A stretch of 46,500 bases of DNA from Spirogloea muscicola (lineage: Eukaryota; Streptophyta; Zygnematophyceae; Spirogloeales; Spirogloeaceae): positions 309,830 through 356,329 of the forward strand of contig WELB01000067.1 in NCBI GenBank assembly GCA_009602725.1. Reading direction: 5' to 3'. This document shows, in pieces, positions 31,643-42,020 of this stretch (the first letter of the stretch is position 1; every line of letters begins with the position of its first letter). Made by a program: the position numbers and the translations under genes. The notes below the pieces were generated by a model. The model had not been told where the DNA came from and did not search any database. It was given only the letters and a program-made list of their open reading frames with translations.

Positions 31643-34173
31643 ATGGTCCACTGGCCGCGGCGGTGGAGGCGCGCCGCCTCCCGCAGCGCCGCCGCCACCG
31701 CACCGACGAAGAAGAAGGCGCCGCCGCTGCCGCCGCCGGCAGCGCAGTCGTCCTTCTCGGCGGCGCCGTTCGTGTACCTGGCCGCCGGTGCGGCCGCGCC
31801 CGCGCTGCTGCGCTTCGTGCCGGAGGAGTACAGCCGCGAGGCGTCATCAGCGGTGCTGCCGCCGCCGCCGCAGCTCCTGCCCTCCTCCGATGGCGAGCTC
31901 TCGCCCGCCGGCGGCCAGCCCCCGCTGCTGGAGGCCCCCGCCTTCGGCGCTGGCGGCGGCAAGAAGCGCGCCGGCGGGCTGCGGCTGAGCATGGTTGTGC
32001 ACCACGTCGTCATGGCCGTCGTGCCGGCGCCGGCGCTAGTGCCGACGGCGGCGGCGGGAGGTGGCGGCGGCTGCTCCTGCCTCGTCTCACGGCTGCTGCG
32101 CAGTAGGCCCCCCCAGCAGGCGACCATTGCAGTGGCAGTGCTCAGTGGCCTGCTCGCCATGGCAGCCTTCGCCAGCACCGACAGAGGCCTTGGCAGCGGC
32201 GGCGCCGGCAGGGCCACGATGCGGCTCACCTCCATGCTTCTGGCCGCTGCTTTCCTCACCATCCTGGCCTTCTGGCTGTCCCTGTGGGCGCTGGCTGCCC
32301 GGCGGCAGCACCGGCAATTTGGCGACAGGCCTTTGACAGCAGCGCCGCCACCAGCGGCAGCGTCGACCAAGGCGGACGACGACGAGGACCGCAAGCTTGC
32401 GACACTCTCGCACGTCAACGTGGCCTCCTCCCATGAGCTCGCAGGGACTCGCGGCGGCCGCCACAGCCGCGACAGTGAAGCACCTTCTGTGTACGTCTGC
32501 CGCAGCTTGCCCATCAGCCCGCTGATGCAGCCGGTGGCAGCCATTAGAGGGGTCGACGCCGGCGGCAGCCACGCCAGCGGTGGCAATGCTGGCAATCAGC
32601 TGGGCGGCAGCGTGAGCGCCTCGCTGCCCTCGTCCCCGACAACAGGCGGCTGCCTGTCTTGGCAGCGCAGTGCCGCGTCGTACTCGCGTAGCTATGACCG
32701 GCCCCTGCTGCGGCCCGTAACGCCGCCGCCGCTCAGCCTCGCCGGCTCGCCTCCGTCTCAAGCCGCCGTAGCCGCAGCCGCTGAGGACAACGCCTCTGGC
32801 TCCAGCAGCAGCCTCTCTGACAACACCGGTGAGACTCATCACAGCTAGCACGGCTCGGCCATGGCTTATCAAGTTGCAAATTTTTTTTCTCAATCTTGCG
32901 TCTTGCTTGATAGTTTTCAATCTTGCATTGACCTTAATGTTGCTAACCCATTCGGGCCTGTTCACCTGTTTCGCTGCAGATAACGTGCCGGAGCTCGCGG
33001 CATCCTCGGCCACTGTGGCGCTGTCCGCGATGGAGAACGCAGCCACTGGGGCGGTGGACATGCCCCCCAATGTCCTCGTTCGAACGAGCTCGGAGCCGGA
33101 TGTCCATCGGACGCCGGTCAAGAGGCACCACCGCGGCTTCCGGCGGCTCTTCCGGCCGTCGTTGAGGGCCGCGCTAGACGTCGCAGACCGGTCAGCATCA
33201 CCGAGGTCCTCCATAGCGGCAGCTGCCACAGCCAGTGCCGCTGCTGGTAGCGGGGGCGAGTCGTTGCTGCCTTCGTCGCCGATGGCAACACGCAGTGCAC
33301 CCAGCAGTCCGGCAGTGCGGCGTTGGAGCCGCCATGCGGCGGCTGCTGCCGCTGCTGGGCCGCCGCCAGCAACGGCGTGCGTTGCTACGCACTTCTACCA
33401 GAGCCGGAGGGCAGCAGCGGCTGTCGCGGCATCAGCAGAGGAGCTTGCATCGCCGATGGCAATGGGTGGCGAGCGCCGCCACTCGGTGGCATCAGCGGTG
33501 ACTCGACTCCAGGAAGGCTTCGTGCTGCCAGCCGCCTGCTCTGCAGCATCACCATCTGCAGTCTCAGCCGAGAGTCCTGCTGCAGCTCCTGTCACGGCCG
33601 CCGCTGCGGAGCCCCCGCCGAGGCAGAGCCGGAGCGGCATGGCGTTGGCGCTCACGCTGGTCGTCGTGCTCAGCGCCCTCTTCCTCGGCCGCATCCCGGC
33701 AGTCGCTGCTGCCGTGTGCGTCATCGTGCTCGCCAGCCGGGTGCGGGGTGCGGAGCCGCTGTCATCGTCGCCACCGCCAGCAGAGGGCGACGTCGCTCCC
33801 TCCCCGGAGCAACGGCAGCTGCTCGCCGGTCCTGACGGTGCCGCCACTGGCGCAGGCCGAGGCAGGCGGCGGCTCCAGGCTGTCCCCGAGGGCCACCATA
33901 GCGAGGGCAGCAACCTGCAGAGCCGCTTCCGGTCTCCAATCGCTGACATCCTGCAGCACAGGTACTACCTCCTTGCAGCGCGACCATCGTCTTCGCTGCT
34001 TCGCCAGCCGCCATGTAGTGGCACCTGTCCTCCTGCCACAGCTCGTCCTGACCTTGGTTTGCCTGTGCAGCCACACCACGGACCCATCAAAGCAGGCGGT
34101 GCTGGCCGGCCTGCTCAGCCGCGAACAGCATGGACCTGCTGCCGGCCCTGCTGCAGCCGCATACCTGCGGTAG
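31643..34173 (+). CDS. Ala/Ser-rich membrane protein of unknown function, 3 exons, about 756 aa
   Basis: Model: 31643-32828, 32980-33961, 34071-34173, with GT-AG introns and consistent phases. I do not recognise the family with confidence. Hydrophobic segments lie near residues 160-180 (ATIAVAVLSGLLAMAAFAS), 197-220 (MLLAAAFLTILAFWLSLWAL) and 615-650 (MALALTLVVVLSALFLGRIP onward). The segment between is Ser/Pro/Ala-rich and probably disordered, with RTSSEPDVHRTPVKRHHRGF as a basic patch. The end reads DPSKQAVLAGLLSRE. Some plant membrane proteins end in a similar (S/D)P..K..V..GLL.R motif, which is only a hint. Reading through the second intron instead gives a different, less natural C-terminus stopping at 34199. 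The start is the first ATG in the frame after the C-rich leader and is uncertain. Confidence 0.65.
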
Positions 34174-34807
34174 CTGGCGATGTGGCTGGCTGCAGCTGAC
34201 AGCCTCCTCCCTCCCTCCTCTTTGTCTTTTGGCTCCCTCCATCTTCTCCTGCCCTCCCTCATCTGTCCCTCCACGTCCTGCCTCCCTTACCCCTCCTCTC
34301 CCCCCCTCCATGCAAATCATTCCCTGTACTCCCGATCACTATACTTGCAAGTGGCCAAGCAAAGAGTTTGGCCATTGCAGACCTGTCTCACTATTTTACT
34401 CATTGTATCTAGCAGCGCAGTGCCAACCCTTGTGCCTGTATGCCCATTTTTTGTGGCAATAAGCATTCTTTACCCCAGTCCTTTGCCTCTCATTTGCGTA
34501 CCAAAATTTGGACATGTCCGTGCATGGCAAAAATCACGTGCATCCGTTCATGAGTGGAGGACCCTTGCACTGCAAGTCACTTTGGCTAATTACAAGCACC
34601 CAGCACAGCAACGCCGACCAGGCAATCCACGCTCATCTGATTTGCAATACTGAAGTGTCTGTGGTGCGTACCCCGTGGAAGCTACTGATAACAAGAAAGT
34701 TGGTGAGACAAGGAATATGGCACTGATGTGATTGACAGATGTTGATACAAGGCGGCTACTGCATCTAGTCTGGTCCTAAGAGAAGAAGATTATGAGCAAC
34801 CAGCAAC
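34174..34807. other. Convergent intergenic region
   Basis: It lies between the stop codons of the membrane protein gene and the AP-3 mu gene. The left part is pyrimidine-rich. TTACA at about 34590 is a TGTAA polyadenylation-like signal on the minus strand, 215 bases beyond the AP-3 mu stop. No exon was recognised. Confidence 0.4.
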
Positions 34808-37577
34808 TCAGAGCCGGACCTCGTAGTGGCAAGCAGTGGTACTGTGAAAGCTCTTGGCAGGGTGATGTGGTGCGGTGCTCGCTCCGCGGCCGCCAACGTG
34901 GAGCCGCTCGATGTGCACGCCCGACAGCGACGCGCCCGGCACGCGAAACTCCACGGCAATTGCTGGTGGGAAAGTTGGTGGCGCTGCATTGGGCGCCAGG
35001 CGCAGCACCGCCGCCATCGATGGCACACCCTCCTTGGGCAGCGTGCCGAGGCGCCATGTGCAGACCTGGAAGGCAACCATGGTTTACTTCAGGCAAACGG
35101 ACTGATAACAATTCTCACTGACTGCTAGTACAGTGGCCGTCTAGCTGCAGCTTGAATGGGACTTGATTGCTTGCCCGCTGCGCCGCACCTTGGTCAGAGG
35201 GTCGAAGTTGGCAGCGCCGTGCGTAGTCGAGAGGTCGGCCGCCACGACGGCAGTGTGGGCAAACGGGACGCGCACGACAATGCCATCGGGACTGGCAGCA
35301 GCGGCGGCGCCCTTGCGCCCCATCGTGCCCCGTGAGCCGACGATGACAGACAAGTGGCCGTCGCCCCCAGCCTCGAACCTCAGCTGGGGCTTGACGTACA
35401 GCGGCGGCGCGCTGGCCAGCCGCCGGACCCTAGCAAGGAGCGGCACGGTAGACCAAGTCGTTGCTATGGACTGTTGTCAGCCCAGCTTCATGGCAAGGTT
35501 CTGCAGAGCAGGATTGTGTACTTTTGATCTTCAGCGCCGCTGCCGCTGAAGTTGTACTTTATCTCCAACTATTGAAGTCCAGGCCAAAGCAAATCCTCTC
35601 AACAAAGCATCAACCTGCACTAATCTCACAATTAGAACCTGGGTCTACTTGACTTGTAGCTTGTGAATCACCTGTATGTCATGAGCTTGAAGGTGCCGTC
35701 GGGTGGGACAAATGAGAGGCGGCGATCAGCCTCCCAGGCGCGGAAGCGCACGCAGGGGTGGAAGGCGACGTCGTCGAGCAGGCGTGGCTGGGTGAAGGCC
35801 AGCGTCACCTCCGGCACGCCCGACAGGCGCGACGTGCACCGCACCTCGCCGACTGCTTCACACCGCAGCAGAGCGCCGTCCCTGCGACCATGGGAAGTGG
35901 GCCTGCTGCGTCAGCTTGGATTTCACTATTGAGGACTAGCCCAAGCAAAGACATATGACATTGATTCTGATTGTGTTGAGTTTGACTTGATTGTTGCACC
36001 TGCCAAAGACAGCATCGAGGCGGTCGTGCAGGTCAGCTTGAATGTCATTGGCGGCACGACGAACGCCCGCGCTGCGCCAGGGGACCATGGATGCTGCGGC
36101 CTCAGGGAGCGCGACAGCTGCCGCCGCACTCCCACCACTGCCGGTGACCACGCTGATGACGCGCGACATCAAGGTTGGCGGCGGCACAATCTCCTGCAGA
36201 ATGCTCAAGGAGCCATCTTCCTTAGTACGTCAACATGGACAAGTAGTGTTGTGGCTTGCAAGATCATACATACAGAGTTAAGGATTACGCATGACAGCCA
36301 GAGATCCGAAGAGATTGAAGTACATGCTGGAATTCCAGATGATTGAGATGACCTTCAGGACGTTGGGCTCGGTGGTGAGAGGATAGCCGGCGTCGACCAT
36401 CTCATCAAGGAGTTGGTAGAGAGTGGCATAGTGGTCGCGCAGCAGGTCGTCATTGAGGCCGCCGAGGTACTCCGTCACCACGTCTGCAATGCGGCGCAGA
36501 AACTGCAAGGAAGCGGCGCAGAGCTTGGAAAGGCCGCAGTAGCCCCTAACATGTTGCAAAGGCCAAGATGGCGCTTCACAGACCAAAGTGTGCCGTTTCT
36601 TATGTTGGTTAACAGTGTTGTGATCAGCAAATGAGCTTCCCAGGGCTAAGATATGTTTGATTGAGTAAGAAATTTTGGAACTAGACTTGATATGGAAGGC
36701 TCCAAGGCTTACAGGTAGGCCAAAAATCTCGTTCACATGCTAAGCGGTACACAGCAATATGACTGTCGAGTGCGCAGTGGGCTCAATGTTGGGTTCGCTT
36801 GCCTCGAGTACGAGCAGCGGTGGCATCTCGGCGCGAGAGGTCGCCAGGAAGGAGAGCGGGCCACGCTCAAGGTGCGCTACGTAGTAGCGCGGCGACACGA
36901 CCACCGCTGAGAGCTGCGCGCAGCTTACGGCGGCCCAAGATGCGCAACGGTCACGACTGCCACGTCTGGCCTTGGGAGGCATAAATTTAGAGCTAAAATC
37001 TCTATTCAAGCCCAGGCCCTCATACAAAACCTGAGCAGTCTGGGTGCGCTCATCGCTTGCAACTGCAAGCTTGTTGGATGTCTTGCTGGCCTGTGTCAAC
37101 AGAGGCTGCGGCGGAACAGGCTAAGGTGGTAGGAGCTCCCACTCACTTGGGCTCATGGGCTCTTGGCCATGGCGAGCTTGTGCGGCCTCAATGGGTCCCG
37201 GAGGTGCGGGCTCTTACGGGCTCTGGAGGGAGCAGCAGCTGCTGCTACTCCTGCTAACTGTGACTGTATAAAGTTAACCCAGTCTTTCGACCAATTTTCA
37301 ATTGCAACTTAACGTCTAACCCTGAACCTGAAGGTCTAGCGGTGGTTGTCACCTCACTGGGAGGCCCGAGGCCGGAGAACCAGGCGCACACGGCTCGCTC
37401 GATTGGCGGCCCGCCGCACTGCTTCTCAAGCAGCACCTCCCTGCGCTCATCGGCAGCACCGCAGCAAGCGTAACAGTCAATGAGGCGGCCAGCAAATTAG
37501 CTGCGCCGCAGCTGCAGGAGCTCTCCACCTTTCTGGCCATACCCGCCGTCGCCGATGATGAAGATGGCCTGGATCAT
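34808..37577 (-). CDS. AP3M: AP-3 adaptor complex medium (mu) subunit, 8 exons, 428 aa
   Basis: Model on the minus strand: 37577-37543, 37440-37353, 36913-36803, 36502-36353, 36193-36000, 35881-35672, 35429-35189, 35065-34808. Phases agree and the length is close to the usual 415 aa. The N-terminal longin-like domain reads MIQAIFIIGDGGEVLLEKQC, ERAVCAWF, MPPLLVLEFLRRIADVVTEY and LLDEMVDAGYPLTTEPNVL. The C-terminal mu homology domain reads WRSAGVRRAANDI, LDAVFGRDGALLRCEAVGEV, FHPCVRFRAWEADRRLSFVP, PPLYVKPQL and ends VEFRVPGASLSGVHIERL. AP-3 sorts membrane cargo from Golgi/endosomes to vacuole-type compartments, with mu reading tyrosine-based signals. The intron after exon 3 has a GC donor (GAG|GCAAGC). 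Exon 1 is only 35 bases, so automated prediction may miss it. Confidence 0.93.
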
Positions 37578-38000
37578 GGCGCCCCAACTGGCGCTGGCAG
37601 GCCGACGGCAACACCTTGACGGCTGTATCACGTTAGGTTTTGTGGGCTCCTCGTGGGCTCCTCAGGCTGTCGTCGGCTGCTGAAGGCAGCTTCCAAGCAG
37701 CTGCGGCCATGGCCCTTTGCATCGGCGGGCTTGGCTTCCAGGTGCGAAGCAGCTACCACCGCGCAGCCGTCACACCGCCGCCAAGGCAGCCATCGCTGAC
37801 CACAGAGCCTTGTGGCTTCGACTTCCGGGGCCAGCCACGCCGCGGCTGGCCCCAGCGCCGGAGCCGAGGGGAAGGCAACTGGGGGTTGTGAGCAGGGGTA
37901 CCAATTGGGTACAAACTGGGTACAAATGGGTCCAGGGGTACAAATTACGCACAAATGAACGCTCATTTCTACCAGTGGAAACGAAGGGGGTGAGCTGTGT
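37578..38000. other. Upstream region of AP-3 mu; no gene recognised
   Basis: GC-rich with short open frames lacking domains. It contains the GGGTACAAA tandem tract at 37896-37946. Confidence 0.4.
37896..37946 (+). repeat. Degenerate GGGTACAAA tandem repeat
   Basis: Four or five units of about 11-14 bases, such as TTGGGTACAAAC, TGGGTACAAAT and AGGGGTACAAAT, in 51 bases. Confidence 0.75.
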
Positions 38001-38004
38001 TCAT

Positions 38005-38145
38005 TCTTTTCTGGGCTGGCTTTTTCCAGCCCCTATCCTCAATGGGCGAGCCCTTCACTCTGTGTTGCTGGGGCCGGCCTTTCACAGCCATCGGCCCCAT
38101 ATTCATCTCTGTTGGGCTTGGCCCTTCACAGCCATTGCTTACATC
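38005..38145 (+). repeat. Hairpin repeat units
   Basis: CTGGGCTGGCTTTTTCCAGCCCC near 38010 is followed by TCAATGGGCGAGCCCTTC. A further GGCCGGCCTTTCACAGCC and GGGCTTGGCCCTTCACAGCC follow, related but degraded. Confidence 0.75.
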
Positions 38146-38147
38146 TA

Positions 38148-38290
38148 AAGAGAGATGGACTCTTCCAGGAGAGGGCGATGGCTGTGGTTGGCCAGCGGCT
38201 CATGGCCCACGCCTTGCACTTGCGTGCTGGCCATGCTCTAGCCACCGCCCTCTCCTGGAAGCGTCTTTCCCCTAGCTGCACCCCCTGGCT
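38148..38290 (+). mobile_element. LINE C-terminal relic enclosed in a large imperfect palindrome
   Basis: The left arm begins CTCTTCCAGGAGAGGGCGATGGCT and the right arm is GCCACCGCCCTCTCCTGGAAGCG, pairing over about 35 bases with few mismatches. The loop codes for LMAHALHLRAGHALA, the same C-terminal LINE motif as ARALHLRAGRAL elsewhere. Confidence 0.75.
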
Positions 38291-38479
38291 TTCGTCAGGA
38301 GGATTGCTTTCCAACTGCTAGTCTTACAGATTTGCGGCTCCTCACTCAAGAGGAGCCGCAAGATGACTAAGTAACTCCTCCGACCGGGCAAGCTCTGAAG
38401 GGATGAAGCGATGAACAAAGTTAGAAGGGGCCAGTAAACGAGAAGGGACCACTAAACAGCACACAGCGATTCGATTGGC

Positions 38480-38560
38480 CACTAGGTGCTCAATATCCCC
38501 TGTTGAGCAGCCGCAGGTCAGAGAAACTGATCTCCGGGTACATTCAAAGAGCCATTTCTT
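38480..38560 (-). repeat. Inverted LINE tail fragment
   Basis: GTGCTCAATATCCCCTGTTGAGCAGCCGCAGGTCAGAGAAACT matches 46025-46070 (CACTCAGTAACCCCTGCTAAGCAGCCTCAGGTCAGAGAAACT) and, inverted, 15265-15310. Confidence 0.75.
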
Positions 38561-39319
38561 TCTATTTTTAGTGAAACCAAAGGCTATGCCGTTGGAGGCA
38601 GGCGACAGTGGTTGACTCGATCAACAAGTCGATTACAGATCAAGAATTTGGGGTCATCCGGGTGGCTATGAGGAGTTTTTGTTGGCTGTGGAAGCCTCAC
38701 TGGGCATGTCGTTCGGTTTACTGTCGTAGTAGCAGCAGCGGCGGCAGTAGTGGTAGCGACGATGCGGGGGCCGAAGCAGATGCGGAGCTGGGTCACACCG
38801 CGTGCTGGTCGGGCGGCTCTCAGCGGTTCATGAGGCAGCGCCGTCGTGAGCCGTCGAGCGTCGCGGAAGCGACCCCGCGCCAGTGCCCGGTGGATCGATT
38901 GGCTCCCTGCCGGCATGATAGGAGAGCGTGACCCGAAACCAAATGATCTAGCCATAGACAGGTTGAAGAGAGTTCTGACGAGCCTTGGAGGACAGAACAC
39001 ACGGTATGTGGCTAAAGCCAACCGGAAGACAGGCTGATGTGCCCCGCTGCTTGTCGCAACATCCCATATCGGTGCACCATGGCCGTTTGCCCACGTCTGT
39101 GCTGTCGCTGCTGCTGTTGTTGCACTAGCTGGGGCCAGGCGCGGCTGCTTCTCTCGGCGTGCAGCTTGTGACCTGCAGCTTGTGAGTGTCCTCCTTTTGC
39201 AGCAGCAACGTAGCACGCAATCCGACAGTGTCATGGCCACGTGCCTCCTTTGCTCCACTGCAGGGGCCACGACGACTGCCGCTGCAATTGCCACTTGTCC
39301 ATTGAACGGTGCGACGGGT
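38561..39319. other. No gene supported
   Basis: A 236-codon minus-strand open frame (38584-39294) has no recognisable domain, low-complexity Ala/Thr runs and no supported splice partners. It could include an exon of an unknown gene. Confidence 0.35.
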
Positions 39320-39392
39320 TTCGGTTTTAGGGTTTAGGGTTTAGGGTTTAAGGGTTTAGGAGTTTAGAGGTTCAGGGTTTAGGGTTTAGGTG
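39320..39392 (+). repeat. Interstitial telomere-like tract
   Basis: Three near-perfect TTTAGGG units in a row (GTTTTAGGGTTTAGGGTTTA) are followed by degenerate AAGGGTTTAGGAGTTTAGAGG units and GGGTTTAGGGTTTAGG. Confidence 0.92.
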
Positions 39393-39546
39393 GCATGGGC
39401 CGTCTGCTCGTGATTGATGGCGGCCCCTCTCAGGCCTCTAAGAGGCCTGCCGCATTCTCACCACTGGCTGCTGCTACCTTTCCTGCCCCTGAGCTGCCCG
39501 CGCACTAGCCATGGTTGGTGCAGGGCAGCCCGCACCTTGTGCAGGC

Positions 39547-39783
39547 TCACCTCACCTTGCAGCCTGGCATCAGACGGTGATTCTGGAAGTGCACCAGGTG
39601 CGTCCCAGCAAGCTGGTGCTGAGGGCCGCACTTGCTCGTGAGCTCTGATTTGGGCGTCTGCATCAGCGCCTGCGCCCAATTGACGACCTGCGAGCAGCGG
39701 TCGAGGCCGCCAATGTCAGCTGTGCCCAATTTTGCGACAACGCCACTCATACTTGACGACTCGCTCACGGCCAGTGCTCGCTA
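39547..39783 (-). other. Candidate coding exon of an unrecognised gene
   Basis: On the minus strand an acceptor (GTTGTAGCTAG) near 39784 and a donor (GCAAG|GTGAGG) near 39547 bracket an open frame of about 78 codons. It includes VVAKLGTADIGGLDRCSQVV, NWAQALMQTPKSELT and GPQHQLAGTHLVHFQNHRL. The composition is protein-like rather than repeat-like. I could not find convincing partner exons in 38.6-40.9 kb and do not know the family. Confidence 0.4.
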
Positions 39784-40937
39784 GCTACAACCTCAAGAGT
39801 GGCCCGCCACCCACTTGGTATGTCCTGGGCCATCGATCCCACTGCCACCCTCAAATGGTCGGTTGTGCCACGTGATTGCGCCTCGAGATGATCATTGCAT
39901 GCTTGCCAACTATGAGAGAGGTGAATAGTAAGGCAGTGAACCGCGCAATGCATTGTTAAAGACTCCTGCAGTTGGGCGCAGGCTGAGGCGAACGACCTCA
40001 TTATCGTTACGCACTTGATGTGGCTGCTGACTTCACCGAGCGGCCAGCCGAGTTGCACTCTGGGTGCGGACCGGGATATAGTGACGTATGCTCTTTCAAG
40101 TCAGTTGGGCTTGCACTCGAGGATCTTTTCAGTGCTGCACTTATTCGTGGCAAGTTTTGCAAACTGTCGACTAACAACTCTTTGGTGCCTTTTAGCACTG
40201 GCACGACTGCTGACTGAAAGACTGGCCACCGCTGATAGAAATCACCTCCTGCCCACCAATGCTTTGACGCACTGGCACACGGTGTCTCCTTGCTCGGAAT
40301 ATTTTCAGCGCACACAGTTGAGCTTCTTCTTCAAATAGTTGGAGCTATATTCACACCTTCACATGCTTTTCCTTTTTACACCTTCACATATGTTTCCTTG
40401 CATATATGAAGCCTCGCCCAAGATGATGAAGCTAAACTCCATCCTGGCCGAATCTCTATTTGTTGAGCGATCTGTGGAACCCATAACGTAAGAATCCATG
40501 CTGCATCTTGAACGCCTGGCTACCATATGGCATGACTTGCATGGACCAATGCCTGAAGGCGACAAAACAATTACATTGTTGTACAACGTTGCAAGTCATG
40601 ACCAAATTCATGGAAGTCGATACTGAAAGGAAGATTCTGTCAATGGCGAGCTTGACGAATGAAATTCAATGTAGCTGTCAAGGAAGAATGAAGGGGACGA
40701 AGCGGGCAAGCCCACAAGGAGACCACTGCTACCTTGGCAGCTGCGGCAGGAGTAGCGGCTGCTGCCGCAACAAACGGCGGCAGTGGCTGAGATGGTGATG
40801 GTGAAGCTGCCCTGCTGCATACAGGTACATCGCATGTGTTTGCTGCATGCAAGAACAGCGCCAGCAGCAGCGGCTATCCTGGCAGCGGCACTGCTTTCAC
40901 GACAGCAGTGGCTAGGCAGGATTGCGAGGTGCCACGT
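39784..40937. other. No gene supported
   Basis: Short open frames only. A possible minus-strand exon at about 40743-40822 (acceptor TGTATGCAG, donor CAAG|GTAGCA) is too short to judge. A CAG/CTG-rich patch lies at 40860-40915. Confidence 0.35.
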
Positions 40938-41426
40938 TCACACCGCCATGGGTGAGGCGCGGCGCGGCGTCACTTCCGCAATCGGGGCCATCATCGGGCG
41001 ACGGCGGCCCGAAGCGGCCGCGGCGGCGGCGGCTCTGCCACTGCATGCCGCGCAGGAGAAGAGGCTGCGCCGCTGCCGCTGCCCAGGCACGTTGCCGCCA
41101 CCACCGCAGGCTCCGCAGTACACGGCGCCGCAGCCGAAGCAGAAGGCCCGGCAAGCAGTGCAGGCCGCCGAGCCGCAGGCGTCGCAGCCCGACAGGCAGT
41201 AGCTGCACAGCTCCGGCGCGCCGTCCGTAGTGGCGGCGCAGCAGGTGCAGGGCCGCAGCCCAGGGCTAGGCAGCTGGCAGCGGCCGCAGGCAGCCATGGC
41301 AGCGGCCTCCTCCTGCGCCTGCAGCGGTGCGCCAGGAGAACGACCATGGCGGCCCAATACAGTTGGGATGTGAATGGGCTGTAGACGGAATCTGAACGAC
41401 ATGGAAGTGGAGTCCACATCGACCAT
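40938..41426 (-). CDS. Siva-like cysteine-rich protein, about 162 aa
   Basis: A single open frame reads MVDVDSTSMSF at its start and has a Cys-rich zinc-binding-like core at roughly residues 43-130. Visible Cys pairs are CGRC, CTCC, CSYC, CDAC, CTAC, CFGC, CGAC and CAAC. The order ALCG..CR.CFGCG.VYC...C followed by an F.C..C pair resembles the C-terminal Cys-rich domain of Siva (CD27-binding, apoptosis-regulating in animals), for which plant and algal relatives of unknown function exist. This assignment is from memory and moderate. The frame stays open upstream to an ATG at 41714, but that part overlaps an inverted ACTGAG-tail repeat and contains an unknown base at 41572, so the internal ATG at 41426 is preferred. 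The tail after residue 130 is Ala/Arg-rich. Confidence 0.6.
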   Translation of the reverse strand: MVDVDSTSMSFRFRLQPIHIPTVLGRHGRSPGAPLQAQEEAAAMAACGRCQLPSPGLRPCTCCAATTDGAPELCSYCLSGCDACGSAACTACRAFCFGCGAVYCGACGGGGNVPGQRQRRSLFSCAACSGRAAAAAAASGRRRPMMAPIAEVTPRRASPMAV

Positions 41427-41639
41427 GGCTGGCGAGCGGGGCGCATGGCGTGTGCGGAGGCCTTGAGGCGCGCACCTGGGCGGAGCCCTGCAGGGCGGCG
41501 GCGCGCACCGGCCGCATGGCGGCGGGCGATGGGGGTGGAGGCGCCCGCCTGGCCTGCGAGCCCGACGCGGANGCGGCGGCGGCGGCAAGGCGGCGGCCGA
41601 CTGGCGGGCTTCTGGGGGGAGGGAGGGAGGGAATAAGCG

Positions 41640-42020
41640 TGCATTGGGAAAGAAGGGTAGGCCAAAGTCGGCCACGTACAATACGAAGTGCACCTGTTGG
41701 CGTGCATTACCCACTCACTGCTCAATTGGACCAGCTCAGCGACCACGGGTCAGCACATAGAGGTGGCTGATCGATGCCTGAATACCGGATGTCAAGTCGT
41801 AAATCGCAAGCCTTACGCCACCGATCTAGAAGTGGCTCTCCCAATGGGCAAAGAAAAGCCAGCTCGGAAAGAACTGACAAAGGTTCGAAGGGGCCAAATG
41901 AACGTCTAGAAGCTCGCCCAGCTTCTCTGGCGCAAAGGTGAGCCTGAGCACGTTGCAAACAGGCCGACACACGGCATCGCCAGAACGAACAGACATGTAG
42001 CTGGCAAGCCCATCTCGAAG
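41640..42020 (-). mobile_element. Inverted LINE-type 3' end upstream of the Siva-like gene
   Basis: Reading the minus strand: the relic GLASYMS/RVSACLQRAQA (about 41945-42015), an interposed hairpin unit (41826-41905, GGGCTGG-type with TTCGAACCTTTGTCA), GGTATTCAGGCATCGATCAGC, TGCTGACCCGTGGTCGCTGAG, and GTACGTGGCC near 41670. It parallels 15790-16018. The tail ends about 220 bases upstream of the Siva-like ATG. Confidence 0.72.

Noticed and set aside
38584-39294. A 236-codon minus-strand open frame
   Set aside because: It has no recognisable domain, low-complexity Ala/Thr stretches and no splice context, so it is not called as a gene.
41427-41714. N-terminal extension of the Siva-like protein to an ATG at 41714
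   Set aside because: The extension lies partly in a dispersed repeat, is Pro/Arg-rich and includes an unknown base, so it is kept only as an alternative.
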